A stretch of 64,000 bases of DNA from Cellulophaga sp. Hel_I_12 (GCF_000799565.1 NZ_JUHB01000001.1:2297501-2361500); one strand, 5' to 3'; counted from the stretch's first letter, positions 8,762-18,545 are shown. Notes: generated by a model from the letters alone, not told the origin. A program made the numbers and translations.

Positions 8762-9106
8762 TTATTTTTCAATAAGTACTTCTGAATCAAAGGTCAATTG
8801 GTCAAAACCAGTTTTTATAAAATTTCTAATGTTTTGGTGGTCTGTACCCTTTGGATTATTTACAACAGCATCAAAATAATACTGCCCAAAACAGGCTAGA
8901 GTTTCTTCTTTAGAAAAACCTTGTTTTTGAGCAAAGGAAAATAATTTACAAGAACCTGAATTTTCTCCTGAGGCATTATGGAGTGTTCCGTTTGAAAAAG
9001 CTGTTGGTGTAAACTCATAGTTGGCTTCAATAACCGCCATAGTATCCAAGAATTCTACTTTTTCAGGTGTTTGCTGTAGTTTGTTTTTAAAATCCTGTAA
9101 TGTCAT
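8762..9106 (-). CDS. HopJ-family protein
   Basis: This 114-residue protein matches the HopJ family along its whole length, for example FLDTMAVIEANYEFTPTAF, SGSCKLFSFA and CFGQYYFDAV. The family name comes from a Pseudomonas type III effector, but homologues are widespread in free-living bacteria with no type III system. There is no sign of such a system here. The protein has no signal peptide and no membrane segment, so it is likely cytoplasmic, and its function is unknown. It lies between rsmI and the DUF819 gene on the same strand, 52 bases after the rsmI start. Confidence 0.82.
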   Translation of the reverse strand: MTLQDFKNKLQQTPEKVEFLDTMAVIEANYEFTPTAFSNGTLHNASGENSGSCKLFSFAQKQGFSKEETLACFGQYYFDAVVNNPKGTDHQNIRNFIKTGFDQLTFDSEVLIEK

Positions 9107-9158
9107 TAGTATTGGGTATATGTATGTTTTTTAAAATTGTTTTTACAAATAACAAAAA

Positions 9159-9830
9159 CTATTTTTTACCCGCAACAACAATCACAATTTCTCCTTTTGG
9201 AGGCTTGTTGGTATAGTGCTCTAATACTTCTGTGGCTGTCCCGCGAATGGTCTCTTCATATAATTTAGTTAACTCACGCGAAACAGAAACTTGTCTATCA
9301 GCCCCAAAATAATCAATAAAATTGGCTAATGTTTTTAATAATTTATGTGGCGATTCGTAAAAAATGATGGTTCTTGTTTCATCCGCTAAAAAGGTCAATC
9401 GAGTTTGTCTCCCTTTTTTTACAGGCAAAAACCCTTCAAAAACAAATTTATCATTAGGCAAACCACTATTGACCAAGGCAGGTACGAAGGCCGTTGCCCC
9501 GGGCAAACAATCAACCTCAATATCATGTTCCACACAAGCGCGAGTCAATAAAAATCCAGGATCCGAAATGGCAGGCGTTCCAGCATCAGAAATTACAGCA
9601 ATAGTTTCCCCTGCGCTTAACCTTTTTATAATGCCATCTACTGTTTTATGCTCATTGTGCATATGATGGCTTTGCATGGGTGTTGTCACCCCAAGGTGCT
9701 GTAAAAGTTTACCACTGGTACGGGTATCTTCAGCGAGAATTAAGTCTACTTCTTTTAAAATACGAATGGCTCTGAGTGTTATGTCCTCGAGATTGCCTAT
9801 TGGTGTTGGAACAATATATAATTTACCCAT
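9159..9830 (-). CDS. rsmI: 16S rRNA (cytidine-1402-2'-O)-methyltransferase RsmI
   Basis: This 223-residue protein is a tetrapyrrole-methylase-fold enzyme that methylates the ribose of C1402 in 16S rRNA. The diagnostic N-terminal motif LYIVPTPIGNLEDITLRA is followed by LAEDTRTSGKLL, then VISDAGTPAISDPG and ESPHKLLKTL. It is shorter than the E. coli enzyme (286 residues), lacking the extra C-terminal part, as is usual in this phylum. The hypothetical gene upstream is separated by a hairpin terminator at 9842-9873, so rsmI is probably transcribed from its own promoter. A TATTTTTG -7-like sequence at 9874-9881 could serve it. Confidence 0.9.
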   Translation of the reverse strand: MGKLYIVPTPIGNLEDITLRAIRILKEVDLILAEDTRTSGKLLQHLGVTTPMQSHHMHNEHKTVDGIIKRLSAGETIAVISDAGTPAISDPGFLLTRACVEHDIEVDCLPGATAFVPALVNSGLPNDKFVFEGFLPVKKGRQTRLTFLADETRTIIFYESPHKLLKTLANFIDYFGADRQVSVSRELTKLYEETIRGTATEVLEHYTNKPPKGEIVIVVAGKK

Positions 9831-9841
9831 TTTATAAAACT

Positions 9842-9873
9842 AAAAAACCAGAAGTTAGGAAATAAACTTCTGG
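9842..9873 (-). terminator. intrinsic terminator after the 231-codon hypothetical gene
   Basis: A perfect 9-bp stem (CCAGAAGTT at 9848-9856 with AACTTCTGG at 9865-9873) and an 8-base loop are followed, on the minus strand, by six T residues (9842-9847). It lies just after the stop of the hypothetical gene at 9903 and before rsmI. Confidence 0.75.
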
Positions 9874-9902
9874 CAAAAATATCATTTTATTATAAAACCC
9901 GT

Positions 9903-10589
9903 TTAAGAAAACTTACGAGCAATCAATTCTAAAAATCTTGTTTCATATTCTTCTTTACCTTCCCATTGCTTATAATCTGGTTTTACCATGTTTACAATGA
10001 AAGCTATAGAACGTTCTTCGCTATTAATGGTGGCTAACTGAGAGATTACGCGATTGTAATCTTCCATATTATTATTGAACAAATGTTTCACGAAGGCTAG
10101 TTTATCATTTAAACCAACTTTAAATTCTTTCTGAAAGTTTTCATTGATTGACTTTTTTGCCTCTGCCGCACTTTTTTTTGCCGTTTCAACAGGCATAAAC
10201 AAATCTTTATCATTTTTCATTAAAGCAGGTTTTGCCATAAAATCAGCAAAAACATCTTCGGCATCCTCCGTAAATGGCATTTCTAAAACCATATCTTTTA
10301 TAGTATCCATACCTGGAATCATAATATCTTCTTCGTGGGGATTACTTTCCGGCACTTTTTTATTTTCGTTCATTACCGCATTGGCCATTTCTTCAAATTT
10401 GGCAGCAATTGCATTTTTTGAAACATCAACTTCAATATGGTTTAACTCTTCTTCAATAAATTTTAAAACTGCTAATTTTTCATACAGCTCTTTTGATGTT
10501 TCATACAACTGAGTGATCTCAGTGATATCATCAGCCGTAATAATTTCTGTTGCGAGTTTAATTAGTTTCTTTTTCAATTCTTTTTTCAT
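9903..10589 (-). CDS. conserved hypothetical protein, helical, cytoplasmic
   Basis: I do not recognise a characterised family. The 228-residue product is rich in Lys and Glu, with long predicted helices (KKELKKKLIKLATEI, then TSKELYEKLAVLKFIEEELNHIEVDV), and an acidic proline-containing linker (SNPHEEDIMIPGMDTIKDM) in the middle. It has no signal peptide or membrane segment. The frame opens with a GTG at 10598, but ATG 10589 (MKKELKKK) is the more natural start. The C-terminus contains SIAFIVNMVKPDYKQWEGKE and probably forms a second small domain. It is a single-gene unit ended by its own terminator, and proteins of this kind seem common in flavobacteria. Confidence 0.75.
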   Translation of the reverse strand: MKKELKKKLIKLATEIITADDITEITQLYETSKELYEKLAVLKFIEEELNHIEVDVSKNAIAAKFEEMANAVMNENKKVPESNPHEEDIMIPGMDTIKDMVLEMPFTEDAEDVFADFMAKPALMKNDKDLFMPVETAKKSAAEAKKSINENFQKEFKVGLNDKLAFVKHLFNNNMEDYNRVISQLATINSEERSIAFIVNMVKPDYKQWEGKEEYETRFLELIARKFS

Positions 10590-10741
10590 CGGTGACACTC
10601 TAATTTATCCGTTATCTTTAATTACTTTTAATGGTAAACATCGTTGTGATACTCATCGTTAAAGACCATTGTTCTTAAGTAATTTTAAAGCTTTACTATA
10701 ATCAAAACGAAAAACGTATTACTTTCGTCTAAAAATACAAA

Positions 10742-11413
10742 ATGTTTCTTGAAAATACTGTTAACCCTAAAGAACAATTTGGCTGGATCGAAGTTATTTG
10801 TGGTTCTATGTTCTCTGGAAAAACAGAGGAATTGATCAGAAGACTCAAAAGAGCCCAGTTCGCCAAGCAAAAAGTTGAAATATTCAAGCCTCAAGTTGAT
10901 ACCCGCTACAATGAAGAAATGGTCGTTTCACATGATGCTAATGAAATTAGATCTACGCCGGTACCTGCAGCGGCAAATATTAGGCTATTAGCTGATGGTT
11001 GTGATGTGGTAGGAATCGACGAGGCTCAGTTTTTTGATGATGAAATTATTAATGTGTGTAATGATTTGGCCAATAAAGGAGTACGCGTTTTGGTTGCTGG
11101 ATTAGATATGGATTTTAAAGGAAATCCTTTTGGACCAATGCCAGCTTTAATGGCTACAGCAGAATATGTAACTAAAGTTCATGCTATCTGTACCCGAACA
11201 GGAAATTTAGCCAATTATAGTTTTAGAAAATCTTCGAACGATAAATTAGTGCTTTTAGGAGAAACCGAAGCTTACGAACCATTAAGTAGAGCTGCTTTTT
11301 ATAAGGCGATGCTTAGGGAAAAAGTTAAAGATATTGAGGTAACAGCTGAACAAATTAAAGATTCAAACATAAATTCTGATGTCAAAAGCACAAGAAACAG
11401 TTCTGGAAATTAA
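10742..11413 (+). CDS. tdk: thymidine kinase
   Basis: This 223-residue enzyme phosphorylates thymidine to dTMP in pyrimidine salvage. It has the type II (TK1-like) layout: Walker A at residues 21-28 (GSMFSGKT), the [10 protein letters not shown] segment with catalytic Glu94, and the nucleoside-binding lasso in the C-terminal part ([10 protein letters not shown]). Usual zinc-site cysteines are mostly missing: only one Cys is left in the [18 protein letters not shown] stretch, where many family members have CxxC and a second pair. The 3' end overlaps alr by 35 bases in another frame, so tdk and alr are probably one transcript with coupled translation. It is divergent from the hypothetical gene at 9903. 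Confidence 0.92.
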   Translation: MFLENTVNPKEQFGWIEVICGSMFSGKTEELIRRLKRAQFAKQKVEIFKPQVDTRYNEEMVVSHDANEIRSTPVPAAANIRLLADGCDVVGIDEAQFFDDEIINVCNDLANKGVRVLVAGLDMDFKGNPFGPMPALMATAEYVTKVHAICTRTGNLANYSFRKSSNDKLVLLGETEAYEPLSRAAFYKAMLREKVKDIEVTAEQIKDSNINSDVKSTRNSSGN

Positions 11414-12488
11414 TCTAAACGCCTTAACACATAATTATACCTTTTTACGTAGTCGATTAAGTCCAAACGTTAAATTTATGGGTGTTGTAAAGGCTTTTGC
11501 CTATGGTAGTGATTCCGTTGAAATTTCTAAAAAATTAGAAGAAATTGGGGCTGATTATTTAGCTATTGCTTATGCTGAGGAAGGTGTTACACTCCGAAAT
11601 TCAGGTGTTATGCTGCCTATTTTGGTCTTACATTCGCAAATGGTGAGTTTTGATACTATTATTGACCGGTGCTTAGAACCCGCCATGTATTCCAAAAGAA
11701 TTTTAAGAGAATTTATCCTAACGGCAGAAAAATGCGGACAGAAAAATTATCCAGTACATTTAAAATTTAACACAGGTTTAAACAGGTTGGGTTTTAACGA
11801 AAGCGAAGTAGCAGAAGTGCTACAAATCTTAAAAAATACTGATGCCGTAAAAGTAGCTTCCATTTTTTCGCATTTGGCTGCTTCTGAAGATTTAAATGAA
11901 AGAGAGTTTACATCAAACCAAATAGCTAGTTTTACCAGAATAGCTAGCGAAGTTGATAAAGGTCTAGCGTATAAACCGTTCAAGCATTTAGCCAATACTT
12001 CCGGGATATTAAATTTCCCTGAAGCCCATTTCGATATGGTACGAAGCGGAATTGGCTTGTATGGCTTTGGAAATGAGACCCAATATGATGAAAAACTAGT
12101 TCCGATAGCTACCTTAAAAACAAATATTTCTCAAATTCATGAAATTAAAGCCAACCAAAGTGTTGGCTATAACAGAGCTTTTAAAGCCGATACACATATG
12201 ACTACAGCTACTTTACCTATTGGCCATGCCGATGGTATTGGTAGAATTTATGGAAACGGGAAAGGAATTGTTAGTGTACATGGCAAAGCTGCCCCTATTA
12301 TTGGCAATACCTGTATGGATATGATCATGATTGATATTACAGGCATAGATTGTGCCGAGGGTGATGAGGTTATCCTTTTTGGACCAGAGGCTAAGGCCAA
12401 TAGTTTTGCAGAAAGAGCTAAAACCATTTCGTATGAATTAATAACAGGAATATCACAACGTGTTAAAAGAAAAATAATCAATACTTAA
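11379..12488 (+). CDS. alr: alanine racemase
   Basis: This 369-residue fold III PLP enzyme interconverts L- and D-alanine for peptidoglycan synthesis. The PLP lysine is Lys38 in VVKAFAYG and the second catalytic base is Tyr264 in SVGYNRAF, both as in characterised racemases. Other family features are [23 protein letters not shown] and [16 protein letters not shown] 11379 lies inside the end of tdk (35-base overlap). An in-frame start further down would cut into the conserved N-terminal strand ([13 protein letters not shown]), so the overlap is accepted as real. Confidence 0.93.
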   Translation: MSKAQETVLEINLNALTHNYTFLRSRLSPNVKFMGVVKAFAYGSDSVEISKKLEEIGADYLAIAYAEEGVTLRNSGVMLPILVLHSQMVSFDTIIDRCLEPAMYSKRILREFILTAEKCGQKNYPVHLKFNTGLNRLGFNESEVAEVLQILKNTDAVKVASIFSHLAASEDLNEREFTSNQIASFTRIASEVDKGLAYKPFKHLANTSGILNFPEAHFDMVRSGIGLYGFGNETQYDEKLVPIATLKTNISQIHEIKANQSVGYNRAFKADTHMTTATLPIGHADGIGRIYGNGKGIVSVHGKAAPIIGNTCMDMIMIDITGIDCAEGDEVILFGPEAKANSFAERAKTISYELITGISQRVKRKIINT

Positions 12489-12573
12489 AATAGTACGTTG
12501 TAATCAACTATAAAATCTTTTTTTGCTACATTGCACTACATTTAACCATTAACCATAACTAATACACCTAATT

Positions 12574-12975
12574 ATGTTAAAAGAATTTAAAGAATTTGCA
12601 ATTAAAGGCAATCTAGTAGATATTGCCGTTGCTTTTGTGATGGGTGCTGCTTTCAATAAAGTAGTTGCCTCTTTTACGGCTGGTATCGTTTCTCCATTAA
12701 TTGGTTTAATTTTCAAAGCAGACTTTAAAAAATTAAAATTTATTCTTGAACCTGGAACTCTGAATGATGCTGGCGAAAAAGTAGGCGAAGTAGCTTTATT
12801 ATATGGTGAGTTTTTAACCAATATTATCGACTTTATTATCGTTGCTTTCGTAATGTTTATGGTGATTAAAGGCGTAACAAAAATGAAAAAAGCTAAAGTA
12901 GAAGCTCCAGCAGCACCTAAAGGCCCTTCTCAAGAAGAACTATTAGCTGAAATTAGAGATTTATTAAAAAAATAA
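12574..12975 (+). CDS. mscL: large-conductance mechanosensitive channel MscL
   Basis: This 133-residue inner-membrane channel opens under membrane tension during osmotic downshock. It has the typical N-terminal amphipathic helix (MLKEFKEFAIKGNLVDIAVAFVMG), the first pore-lining helix around residues 14-40 (GAAFNKVVASFTAGIVSPLIG), a periplasmic loop, the second helix around residues 75-100 and a charged C-terminal helix (SQEELLAEIRDLLKK). Length matches the family. A strong hairpin terminator follows at 13033-13075. The gene stands alone, 85 bases after alr. Confidence 0.94.
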   Translation: MLKEFKEFAIKGNLVDIAVAFVMGAAFNKVVASFTAGIVSPLIGLIFKADFKKLKFILEPGTLNDAGEKVGEVALLYGEFLTNIIDFIIVAFVMFMVIKGVTKMKKAKVEAPAAPKGPSQEELLAEIRDLLKK

Positions 12976-13032
12976 AGCTATTCATACCTTTAAAGTGAAG
13001 GTATAACCGCTGCACTGCAGTATTCATCCTAA

Positions 13033-13075
13033 AGCCGTCATTTCCATTTCGCTAATGGTATTGACGGTTTTTTTT
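13033..13075 (+). terminator. intrinsic terminator after mscL
   Basis: The stem CCGTCA (13035-13040) pairs with TGACGG (13062-13067), and an inner CCAT/ATGG pairing lies within. A run of eight T residues follows (13068-13075). It sits 60 bases after the mscL stop. The remaining ~190 bases to the response regulator show no gene that I can support. Confidence 0.75.
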
Positions 13076-13267
13076 AATGAGCCCTGGTTAAACAAAAAAC
13101 CCAGGTTGAATAAAGGACGTTCATTTCACGAAAGGTGCCCAAGCGCGGCTCTTTACTTTGTACGTACAAATTACCCTACTCAATTCATTTCGTTGCATAC
13201 TAAAATGTAGTTTGCATTAGGATTACTGATTTTAAAGCTAGTGAAACACTTTTGAAAAATCTTCTAC

Positions 13268-13657
13268 CTATTGAGCATCGATAAGTATTTTTTGCGCATT
13301 GAGCTGAGATAGTGGTTTGTCAAAAAATCCTTGAATTAAAGGGTGCATTTTTGCCTTTTCACGATCACTACTATTCCGAAAACTTGAAAGAATAAATATT
13401 TTAATAAAAACCTCCGGTAACAAATACGCTTTAAGCTGGTCTAAAAAATCCCATCCATCAACTATTGGCATCACCAAATCTAAAACGATAGTGAGCTTGT
13501 ATTTTTTTGAACTTATATCTTTTTTAATGATTTCCAATGCTTCCGTTGCGTTATCGAAAGTTACAACTTCAAAGGAAATACAATTTTTTTTTACGGCATA
13601 TAATGTGGCAAATTGAGAAACCAAATCATCATCAATAATGTAAACTTTAGGAATCAT
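13268..13657 (-). CDS. single-domain response regulator (receiver domain only)
   Basis: This 129-residue protein is a bare CheY-like receiver domain. The acidic pocket is Asp9-Asp11 (IIDDD), the phosphoacceptor is Asp60 (VLDLVMP), the switch Ser is Ser91/92 (LSSFRN) and the conserved Lys is Lys114 (FFDKPL). There is no output domain, so it must act by protein-protein contact, as in phosphorelay intermediates. No histidine kinase gene lies in the window, so the partner is unknown. It is divergent from asd across about 165 bases. Confidence 0.88.
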   Translation of the reverse strand: MIPKVYIIDDDLVSQFATLYAVKKNCISFEVVTFDNATEALEIIKKDISSKKYKLTIVLDLVMPIVDGWDFLDQLKAYLLPEVFIKIFILSSFRNSSDREKAKMHPLIQGFFDKPLSQLNAQKILIDAQ

Positions 13658-13822
13658 GACTTACTTTTAAGATGCCCGAAAAATACACATTAAATGAGCT
13701 AACTCAATACATTATTGTTGTTACGTTTATAACATTTTGTTATATTTTGATTATTCCCAAGAAATTATCTTGGTATATAAGTGCCATTGAAGTACATTTG
13801 CCTCTCAAAAATATGAGAAAAG

Positions 13823-14812
13823 ATGAAAGTAGCAGTTGTAGGAGCAACCGGAATGGTGGGCGAAGTTATGCTCAAAGTCCTAGCAGAACGTAATTTTCCT
13901 ATTACAGAATTACTATTGGTAGCTTCTGAACGTTCTGTGGGTAAAAAAATTACCTATCAAAATAAAGACTATACAGTGATTGGTTTAGCCGATGCAGTCG
14001 CTGCAAAACCAGAAATAGCTATCTTTTCAGCAGGCGGAGATACCTCTTTAGAATGGGCTCCGAAATTTGCCGAGGCTGGAAGTACGGTGATCGATAATTC
14101 TTCAGCCTGGCGCATGGATCCGACAAAAAAGTTGATCGTTCCAGAAATCAATGCTGAACAATTAACCAAAGACGATAAGATTATTGCAAATCCTAATTGT
14201 TCTACAATACAATTGGTATTGGTTTTGGCGCCTTTACATAAAAAATATAAAATGAAACGCGTGGTTATTTCTACCTACCAATCTGTATCTGGAACCGGAC
14301 TTAAAGCGGTGCAACAACTAGAAAATGAAATTGCAGGGATTCAAGGGGAAATGGCGTATAACTACCCCATAAGTAGAAATGCCATTCCACATTGTGATGT
14401 TTTCCTAGAAAACGGCTACACCAAAGAAGAAATGAAATTAGCGCGTGAACCACAAAAAATATTTAACGATAAAACCTTCTCGGTAACCGCCACAGCGGTA
14501 CGGATTCCTACTGCTGGTGGGCACTCTGAATCTGTAAATGTTGAATTTGAAAACGATTTTGATTTGGCAGAAGTCCGTAAATTATTACGTGAAGCTTCAG
14601 GGGTTATTGTACAAGATAACCCAGATACCAACACCTACCCAATGCCTATTTATGCCCATGATAAAGATGATGTTTTCGTAGGTAGAATTCGTAGAGATGA
14701 AACACAAAGAAATACCTTAAATATGTGGATTGTAGCTGATAATCTAAGAAAAGGTGCAGCGACTAATGCCGTACAAATTGGAGAATATTTAATCGCCAAC
14801 GGATTAGTTTAA
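13823..14812 (+). CDS. asd: aspartate-semialdehyde dehydrogenase
   Basis: This 329-residue NADP-dependent enzyme reduces aspartyl phosphate to aspartate semialdehyde in the lysine, threonine, methionine and diaminopimelate pathway. The N-terminal dinucleotide-binding motif is VVGATGMVGE. The catalytic Cys lies in NPNCSTIQ, and the active-site His in TAGGHSESVNVEF. The QSVSGTG segment is also typical. Length matches the Gram-positive-like Asd group. The ATG at 13823 follows a short A-rich leader. The gene is monocistronic in appearance and ends at a strong hairpin terminator. Confidence 0.95.
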   Translation: MKVAVVGATGMVGEVMLKVLAERNFPITELLLVASERSVGKKITYQNKDYTVIGLADAVAAKPEIAIFSAGGDTSLEWAPKFAEAGSTVIDNSSAWRMDPTKKLIVPEINAEQLTKDDKIIANPNCSTIQLVLVLAPLHKKYKMKRVVISTYQSVSGTGLKAVQQLENEIAGIQGEMAYNYPISRNAIPHCDVFLENGYTKEEMKLAREPQKIFNDKTFSVTATAVRIPTAGGHSESVNVEFENDFDLAEVRKLLREASGVIVQDNPDTNTYPMPIYAHDKDDVFVGRIRRDETQRNTLNMWIVADNLRKGAATNAVQIGEYLIANGLV

Positions 14813-14834
14813 ATTTAAAATATTAAAATGTGTT

Positions 14835-14872
14835 AAAACCTTTGTAATTAGAATATTACAAAGGTTTTTTTC
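14835..14872 (+). terminator. intrinsic terminator after asd
   Basis: A perfect 14-bp stem (AAAACCTTTGTAAT at 14835-14848 with ATTACAAAGGTTTT at 14855-14868) has a 6-base loop and continues into a T run. It lies 22 bases after the asd stop. Confidence 0.9.
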
Positions 14873-14904
14873 TTGTATTTTTAGAACAACTAAATATACT
14901 TAAA

Positions 14905-17064
14905 ATGAAAAACCTAACAATTATGGCACTTGCAGCATTGACAATTGTAAGTTGTGATACAACTCCTAAAAAAGAAAAAATTATTGTGAATTATCCTACA
15001 ACTGCAAAAGTTGACACTGTTGATACTTATTTTGATATCGCTGTCAATGACCCTTTTAGATGGCTTGAAGATGATAGAAGTACCGAAACTGAAGCTTGGG
15101 TAAAAGAGCAAAATAAGGTTACTTACGGCTATTTAGACAATATTCCATTTCGGGCAGCTCTTAAAAAAAGATTGGAAAAATTATGGAATTATGAAAAACT
15201 AGGTTCGCCTTTTAAAGAAGGCGAGTACACTTATTTTTCTAAAAACGACGGCCTTCAAAATCAATCAGTCATCTATCGTAAAAAAGGGGATAGTGAAGAT
15301 GCTGAAATTTTTCTTGACCCAAATACCTTTTCAAAAGATGGCACTACGTCTTTAGCGGGTTTAAGTTTTTCTAAAGATGGCTCTCTTGCTGCGTATTCTC
15401 TTTCTGAAGGTGGCAGCGATTGGCGAAAAGTGATTGTAATGAATGCAGCCAGTAAAGAAATAATTGAAGACACGCTTGTTGATATAAAATTTTCTGGTGT
15501 TTCCTGGAAAGCGAATGACGGTTTTTATTATTCTAGTTATGATAAACCGAAAGGAAGCGAGCTTTCTGCTAAAACAGATCAACATAAATTATACTACCAT
15601 AAATTAGGTACTTCTCAAAAAGAGGATGAATTAATTTATGGCGGTGTTGCTGCTGAAAAACATCGTTATGTAAGTGGTACTGTTTCGGAAGATGGTCGTT
15701 ATTTGTTTATATATCCAAGAATATCTACCTCAGGTAGTAAACTTTTAATGCGTGATTTATCTGATCCAAATGCACTTTTTGTAACAATTTTAGGCGACAC
15801 TTCTACCGATAGTTATGTGGTTGAAAATGTAGGTTCAAAATTGTTTATAATGACCAACAAAGACGCACCCAACCAAAAAGTAGTCACCGTGGATGCTAAA
15901 AACCCAACACCAGAAAATTGGGTAGATTTTATTCCCGAAACCAATAATGTCCTTTCCATAGGAACAGGGGGTGGTTATTTTTTTGCTGAGTATATGGTTG
16001 ATGCTATCTCAAAAGTTTTACAGTATGATTATGATGGCAAACTAGTTCGAGAAGTAAAACTACCTGGTGTAGGTTCCGCTGGAGGTTTTGGCGGTAAAAA
16101 AGAAGATAAAGAATTTTATTTTTCATTTACCAATTACAGCACCCCTGGTTCATCGTATAAATATAATGTTGAAACTGGCGAATATGTACAGTATTGGAAA
16201 CCTAATATTGATTTTAACCCTTCGGATTACGAGTCGAAACAAGTATTTTATACCTCAAAAGACGGTACCAAAGTGCCCATGATGATTACGTACAAAAAAG
16301 GCTTAGCATTAAATGGTAAAAACCCCACGATACTTTACGGGTATGGTGGATTTAATGTCAGCCTAACCCCATCATTTAGTATCACAAATGCCATTTGGAT
16401 GGAACAAGGTGGGGTCTATGCCGTTCCAAATTTACGCGGTGGTGGTGAATATGGTAAAAAATGGCATGATGCAGGCACTAAAACTCAAAAACAAAATGTG
16501 TTCGACGATTTTATAGCAGCTGCTGAATATCTCATCAAAGAAAAATATACCTCATCAGATCATTTAGCCATCAAAGGAGGTTCAAATGGTGGTTTATTAG
16601 TTGGTGCAACCATGACACAACGTCCAGATTTAATGAAAGTAGCACTACCTGCTGTAGGCGTTTTAGATATGTTGCGCTACCATACCTTTACCGCAGGAGC
16701 TGGATGGGCTTATGATTACGGTACAGCCGAAGATAGTAAAGAAATGTTTGAGTACATTAAAGCGTATTCGCCTATTCATAATGTAAAAGAAGGCATGGCA
16801 TACCCTGCAACAATGATCACTACTGGCGATCATGATGATCGTGTTGTACCAGCGCATAGTTTTAAATTTGCCGCTGCACTTCAGGAAAAACAAATCGGAG
16901 ACAACCCAACCTTAATAAGAATTGATGTAAATGCTGGTCACGGTGCTGGAAAGTCAACCGAAGCCATAATTAACGAACAAGTAGATGTAATGGCATTTAC
17001 CTTGTTTAATATGGGATACGATGCATTGCCGAACCAAGCTGTATTAAAAGAGTTTAAGGAGTAA
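14905..17064 (+). CDS. prolyl oligopeptidase family lipoprotein (S9A)
   Basis: This 719-residue serine peptidase cleaves short peptides after proline. It has a beta-propeller (about residues 30-430) that gates a C-terminal alpha/beta-hydrolase domain. The N-terminus is a lipoprotein signal with lipobox TIVSC, so the enzyme is membrane anchored in the periplasm or at the outer membrane. The catalytic triad is Ser560 (GGSNGG), Asp644 (DHDDRVVP) and His679 (AGHGAG), nearly the same spacing as in the porcine enzyme. The ILYGYGGFN oxyanion segment and NLRGGGEYG are also present. It is a single-gene unit between two terminators. It could supply oligopeptides alongside the peptidase locus at 21-29 kb. 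Confidence 0.93.
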   Translation: MKNLTIMALAALTIVSCDTTPKKEKIIVNYPTTAKVDTVDTYFDIAVNDPFRWLEDDRSTETEAWVKEQNKVTYGYLDNIPFRAALKKRLEKLWNYEKLGSPFKEGEYTYFSKNDGLQNQSVIYRKKGDSEDAEIFLDPNTFSKDGTTSLAGLSFSKDGSLAAYSLSEGGSDWRKVIVMNAASKEIIEDTLVDIKFSGVSWKANDGFYYSSYDKPKGSELSAKTDQHKLYYHKLGTSQKEDELIYGGVAAEKHRYVSGTVSEDGRYLFIYPRISTSGSKLLMRDLSDPNALFVTILGDTSTDSYVVENVGSKLFIMTNKDAPNQKVVTVDAKNPTPENWVDFIPETNNVLSIGTGGGYFFAEYMVDAISKVLQYDYDGKLVREVKLPGVGSAGGFGGKKEDKEFYFSFTNYSTPGSSYKYNVETGEYVQYWKPNIDFNPSDYESKQVFYTSKDGTKVPMMITYKKGLALNGKNPTILYGYGGFNVSLTPSFSITNAIWMEQGGVYAVPNLRGGGEYGKKWHDAGTKTQKQNVFDDFIAAAEYLIKEKYTSSDHLAIKGGSNGGLLVGATMTQRPDLMKVALPAVGVLDMLRYHTFTAGAGWAYDYGTAEDSKEMFEYIKAYSPIHNVKEGMAYPATMITTGDHDDRVVPAHSFKFAAALQEKQIGDNPTLIRIDVNAGHGAGKSTEAIINEQVDVMAFTLFNMGYDALPNQAVLKEFKE

Positions 17065-17100
17065 GTGTACTTTAAAGAATTTAGTTTTGATGAACATCTA

Positions 17101-17131
17101 AAATCCGTTTTATTATAAAACGGATTTTTTT
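17101..17131 (+). terminator. intrinsic terminator after the prolyl oligopeptidase gene
   Basis: AAATCCGTTT (17101-17110) pairs with AAACGGATTT (17118-17127) around a short loop and is followed by T residues. It lies 36 bases after the stop codon. Confidence 0.85.
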
Positions 17132-17163
17132 ATGCTAATTTTGCAACAGATTTAAACTAAAAC

Positions 17164-18141
17164 ATGTTACAGGTCTCAAGGCTTTCTTTTTCGTACGGTG
17201 CATCACCCATTCTTTCGAATATCAATTTTAAAGTAACTAAAGGAGCACATATTTCTATAATTGGGGAAAGTGGCTGTGGTAAAAGCACTTTACTCAAGTT
17301 ACTATACGGAATTCTTCAGCCTAATGAAGGTGCTATATTTTGGGGAGAACACAAGATTTTAGGTCCAGATTTTAAATTAGTGCCTGGAGAAGTATTTATA
17401 AAATATTTATCTCAAGATTTTGATTTAATGCCCTTTATTTCGGTAGAGGAAAATGTAAGTCAGTTTTTATCAGTATTTTACCCTGAGGAACTCGAAAAAC
17501 GAACCTACGAGCTATTAGAAATGATAGAAATGACCTCTTTTGCAAAAACCAAGGTTAAGTATTTAAGTGGAGGACAACAACAAAGAGTTGCACTAGCTAG
17601 GGTTTTAGCTCAAAAACCCGAACTCATACTTTTAGACGAACCTTTTAGCCACATTGATCATGCTAGAAAAAATAATTTAAGGCGAAGACTTTTCGAATAT
17701 TTAAAAAAGGAAGAAATTACATGTATTGTTGCTTCTCACGACACTAACGATATACTCTCGTTCGCAGATGAAGTTATCGTCCTTAAGGATAACCATATTA
17801 TAGCTAAAGATACGCCTGAAACATTGTACCATTTTCCGAAAAAAAAGTATATCGCCTCCTTATTTGGCGATGTCAATGAAATTGCTATTGAAAAACTAAA
17901 GCCCTATGCTACTATTGATAAATCAGTATTGTTATACCCCTCTGAATTAAGTATTTCAGATAAAAACGGACTCAAAATAAGTGTACAAAAATCGTACTTT
18001 AAAGGATCTTATTATTTAATAGAAGGGGCCTTGAATGCTACAGAAACTATTCTATTTAATTCAGAAAAACCATATGAAACAAACACCATCGTGTATTTAA
18101 ATGTCGCTTTAGAAATTATAAATAATAGGCTAAAAAACTAA
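17164..18141 (+). CDS. ABC transporter ATP-binding protein, orphan
   Basis: This 325-residue protein contains one ABC ATPase domain: Walker A GESGCGKST, a Q-loop around YLSQDFD, signature LSGGQQQRVALARVL, Walker B LILLDEPFS and H-loop ASHDTND. About 100 C-terminal residues after the ATPase resemble the regulatory or TOBE-like extension of PotA/CysA-type importer subunits. No permease or binding-protein gene is adjacent, so its partner must be encoded elsewhere. The substrate is unknown. The gene is followed after 2 bases by arfB, a tight link that suggests translational coupling between functionally unrelated products. Confidence 0.85.
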   Translation: MLQVSRLSFSYGASPILSNINFKVTKGAHISIIGESGCGKSTLLKLLYGILQPNEGAIFWGEHKILGPDFKLVPGEVFIKYLSQDFDLMPFISVEENVSQFLSVFYPEELEKRTYELLEMIEMTSFAKTKVKYLSGGQQQRVALARVLAQKPELILLDEPFSHIDHARKNNLRRRLFEYLKKEEITCIVASHDTNDILSFADEVIVLKDNHIIAKDTPETLYHFPKKKYIASLFGDVNEIAIEKLKPYATIDKSVLLYPSELSISDKNGLKISVQKSYFKGSYYLIEGALNATETILFNSEKPYETNTIVYLNVALEIINNRLKN

Positions 18142-18143
18142 TC

Positions 18144-18545
18144 GTGAACAAGGAGAACATTATTCAAGAGTTACAGTTTAAAGCAATTCGTAGCAGTGGT
18201 GCAGGCGGTCAGCATGTAAATAAGGTTGCTACCAAAATAGCACTTGTTTTTGATGTTCCTAATTCTAAAAGTTTAAACGATAGCGAAAAAGAAAAGATAG
18301 GGTTAAAATTAAAAAACAGACTCACGAAAGATAATATTTTATGGTTGCAATGTGATGAAAGCAGAAGTCAGTTTCGGAATAAAGAATTAGCCATTAAGCG
18401 TTTTTTTAAATTACTAGAAAACACTTTCAAAGAACCTAAGAAGCGCAAGGCGACAAAACCTAGTAAATCTGCAATTGAAAAAAGATTAAAATCAAAAAAG
18501 AAGTCGGCAGAAAAAAAAGTAAACAGAAATAAACCTGAATGGTAA
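18144..18545 (+). CDS. arfB: alternative ribosome-rescue factor ArfB (YaeJ-like peptidyl-tRNA hydrolase)
   Basis: This 133-residue protein contains the class I release-factor GGQ motif (SSGAGGQHVNK, Gln23) without a codon-recognition domain. A basic C-terminal tail follows (KKRKATKPSKSAIEKRLKSKK...RNKPEW) that in ArfB enters the empty mRNA channel of stalled ribosomes. It therefore probably releases nascent chains from ribosomes stalled without a stop codon. The start is GTG 18144, two bases after the stop of the ABC ATPase gene; no ATG is available further upstream within the frame. Confidence 0.9.
   Translation: MNKENIIQELQFKAIRSSGAGGQHVNKVATKIALVFDVPNSKSLNDSEKEKIGLKLKNRLTKDNILWLQCDESRSQFRNKELAIKRFFKLLENTFKEPKKRKATKPSKSAIEKRLKSKKKSAEKKVNRNKPEW

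Noticed and set aside
8762..9106. A type III effector, from the HopJ name
   Set aside because: HopJ-family proteins are widespread in bacteria with no type III secretion, and no secretion genes of that kind are nearby.
13672..13893. 73-codon plus-strand frame before asd
   Set aside because: It overlaps the asd start in another frame and its end is only the asd sequence misread; the remaining hydrophobic part is too short to support.
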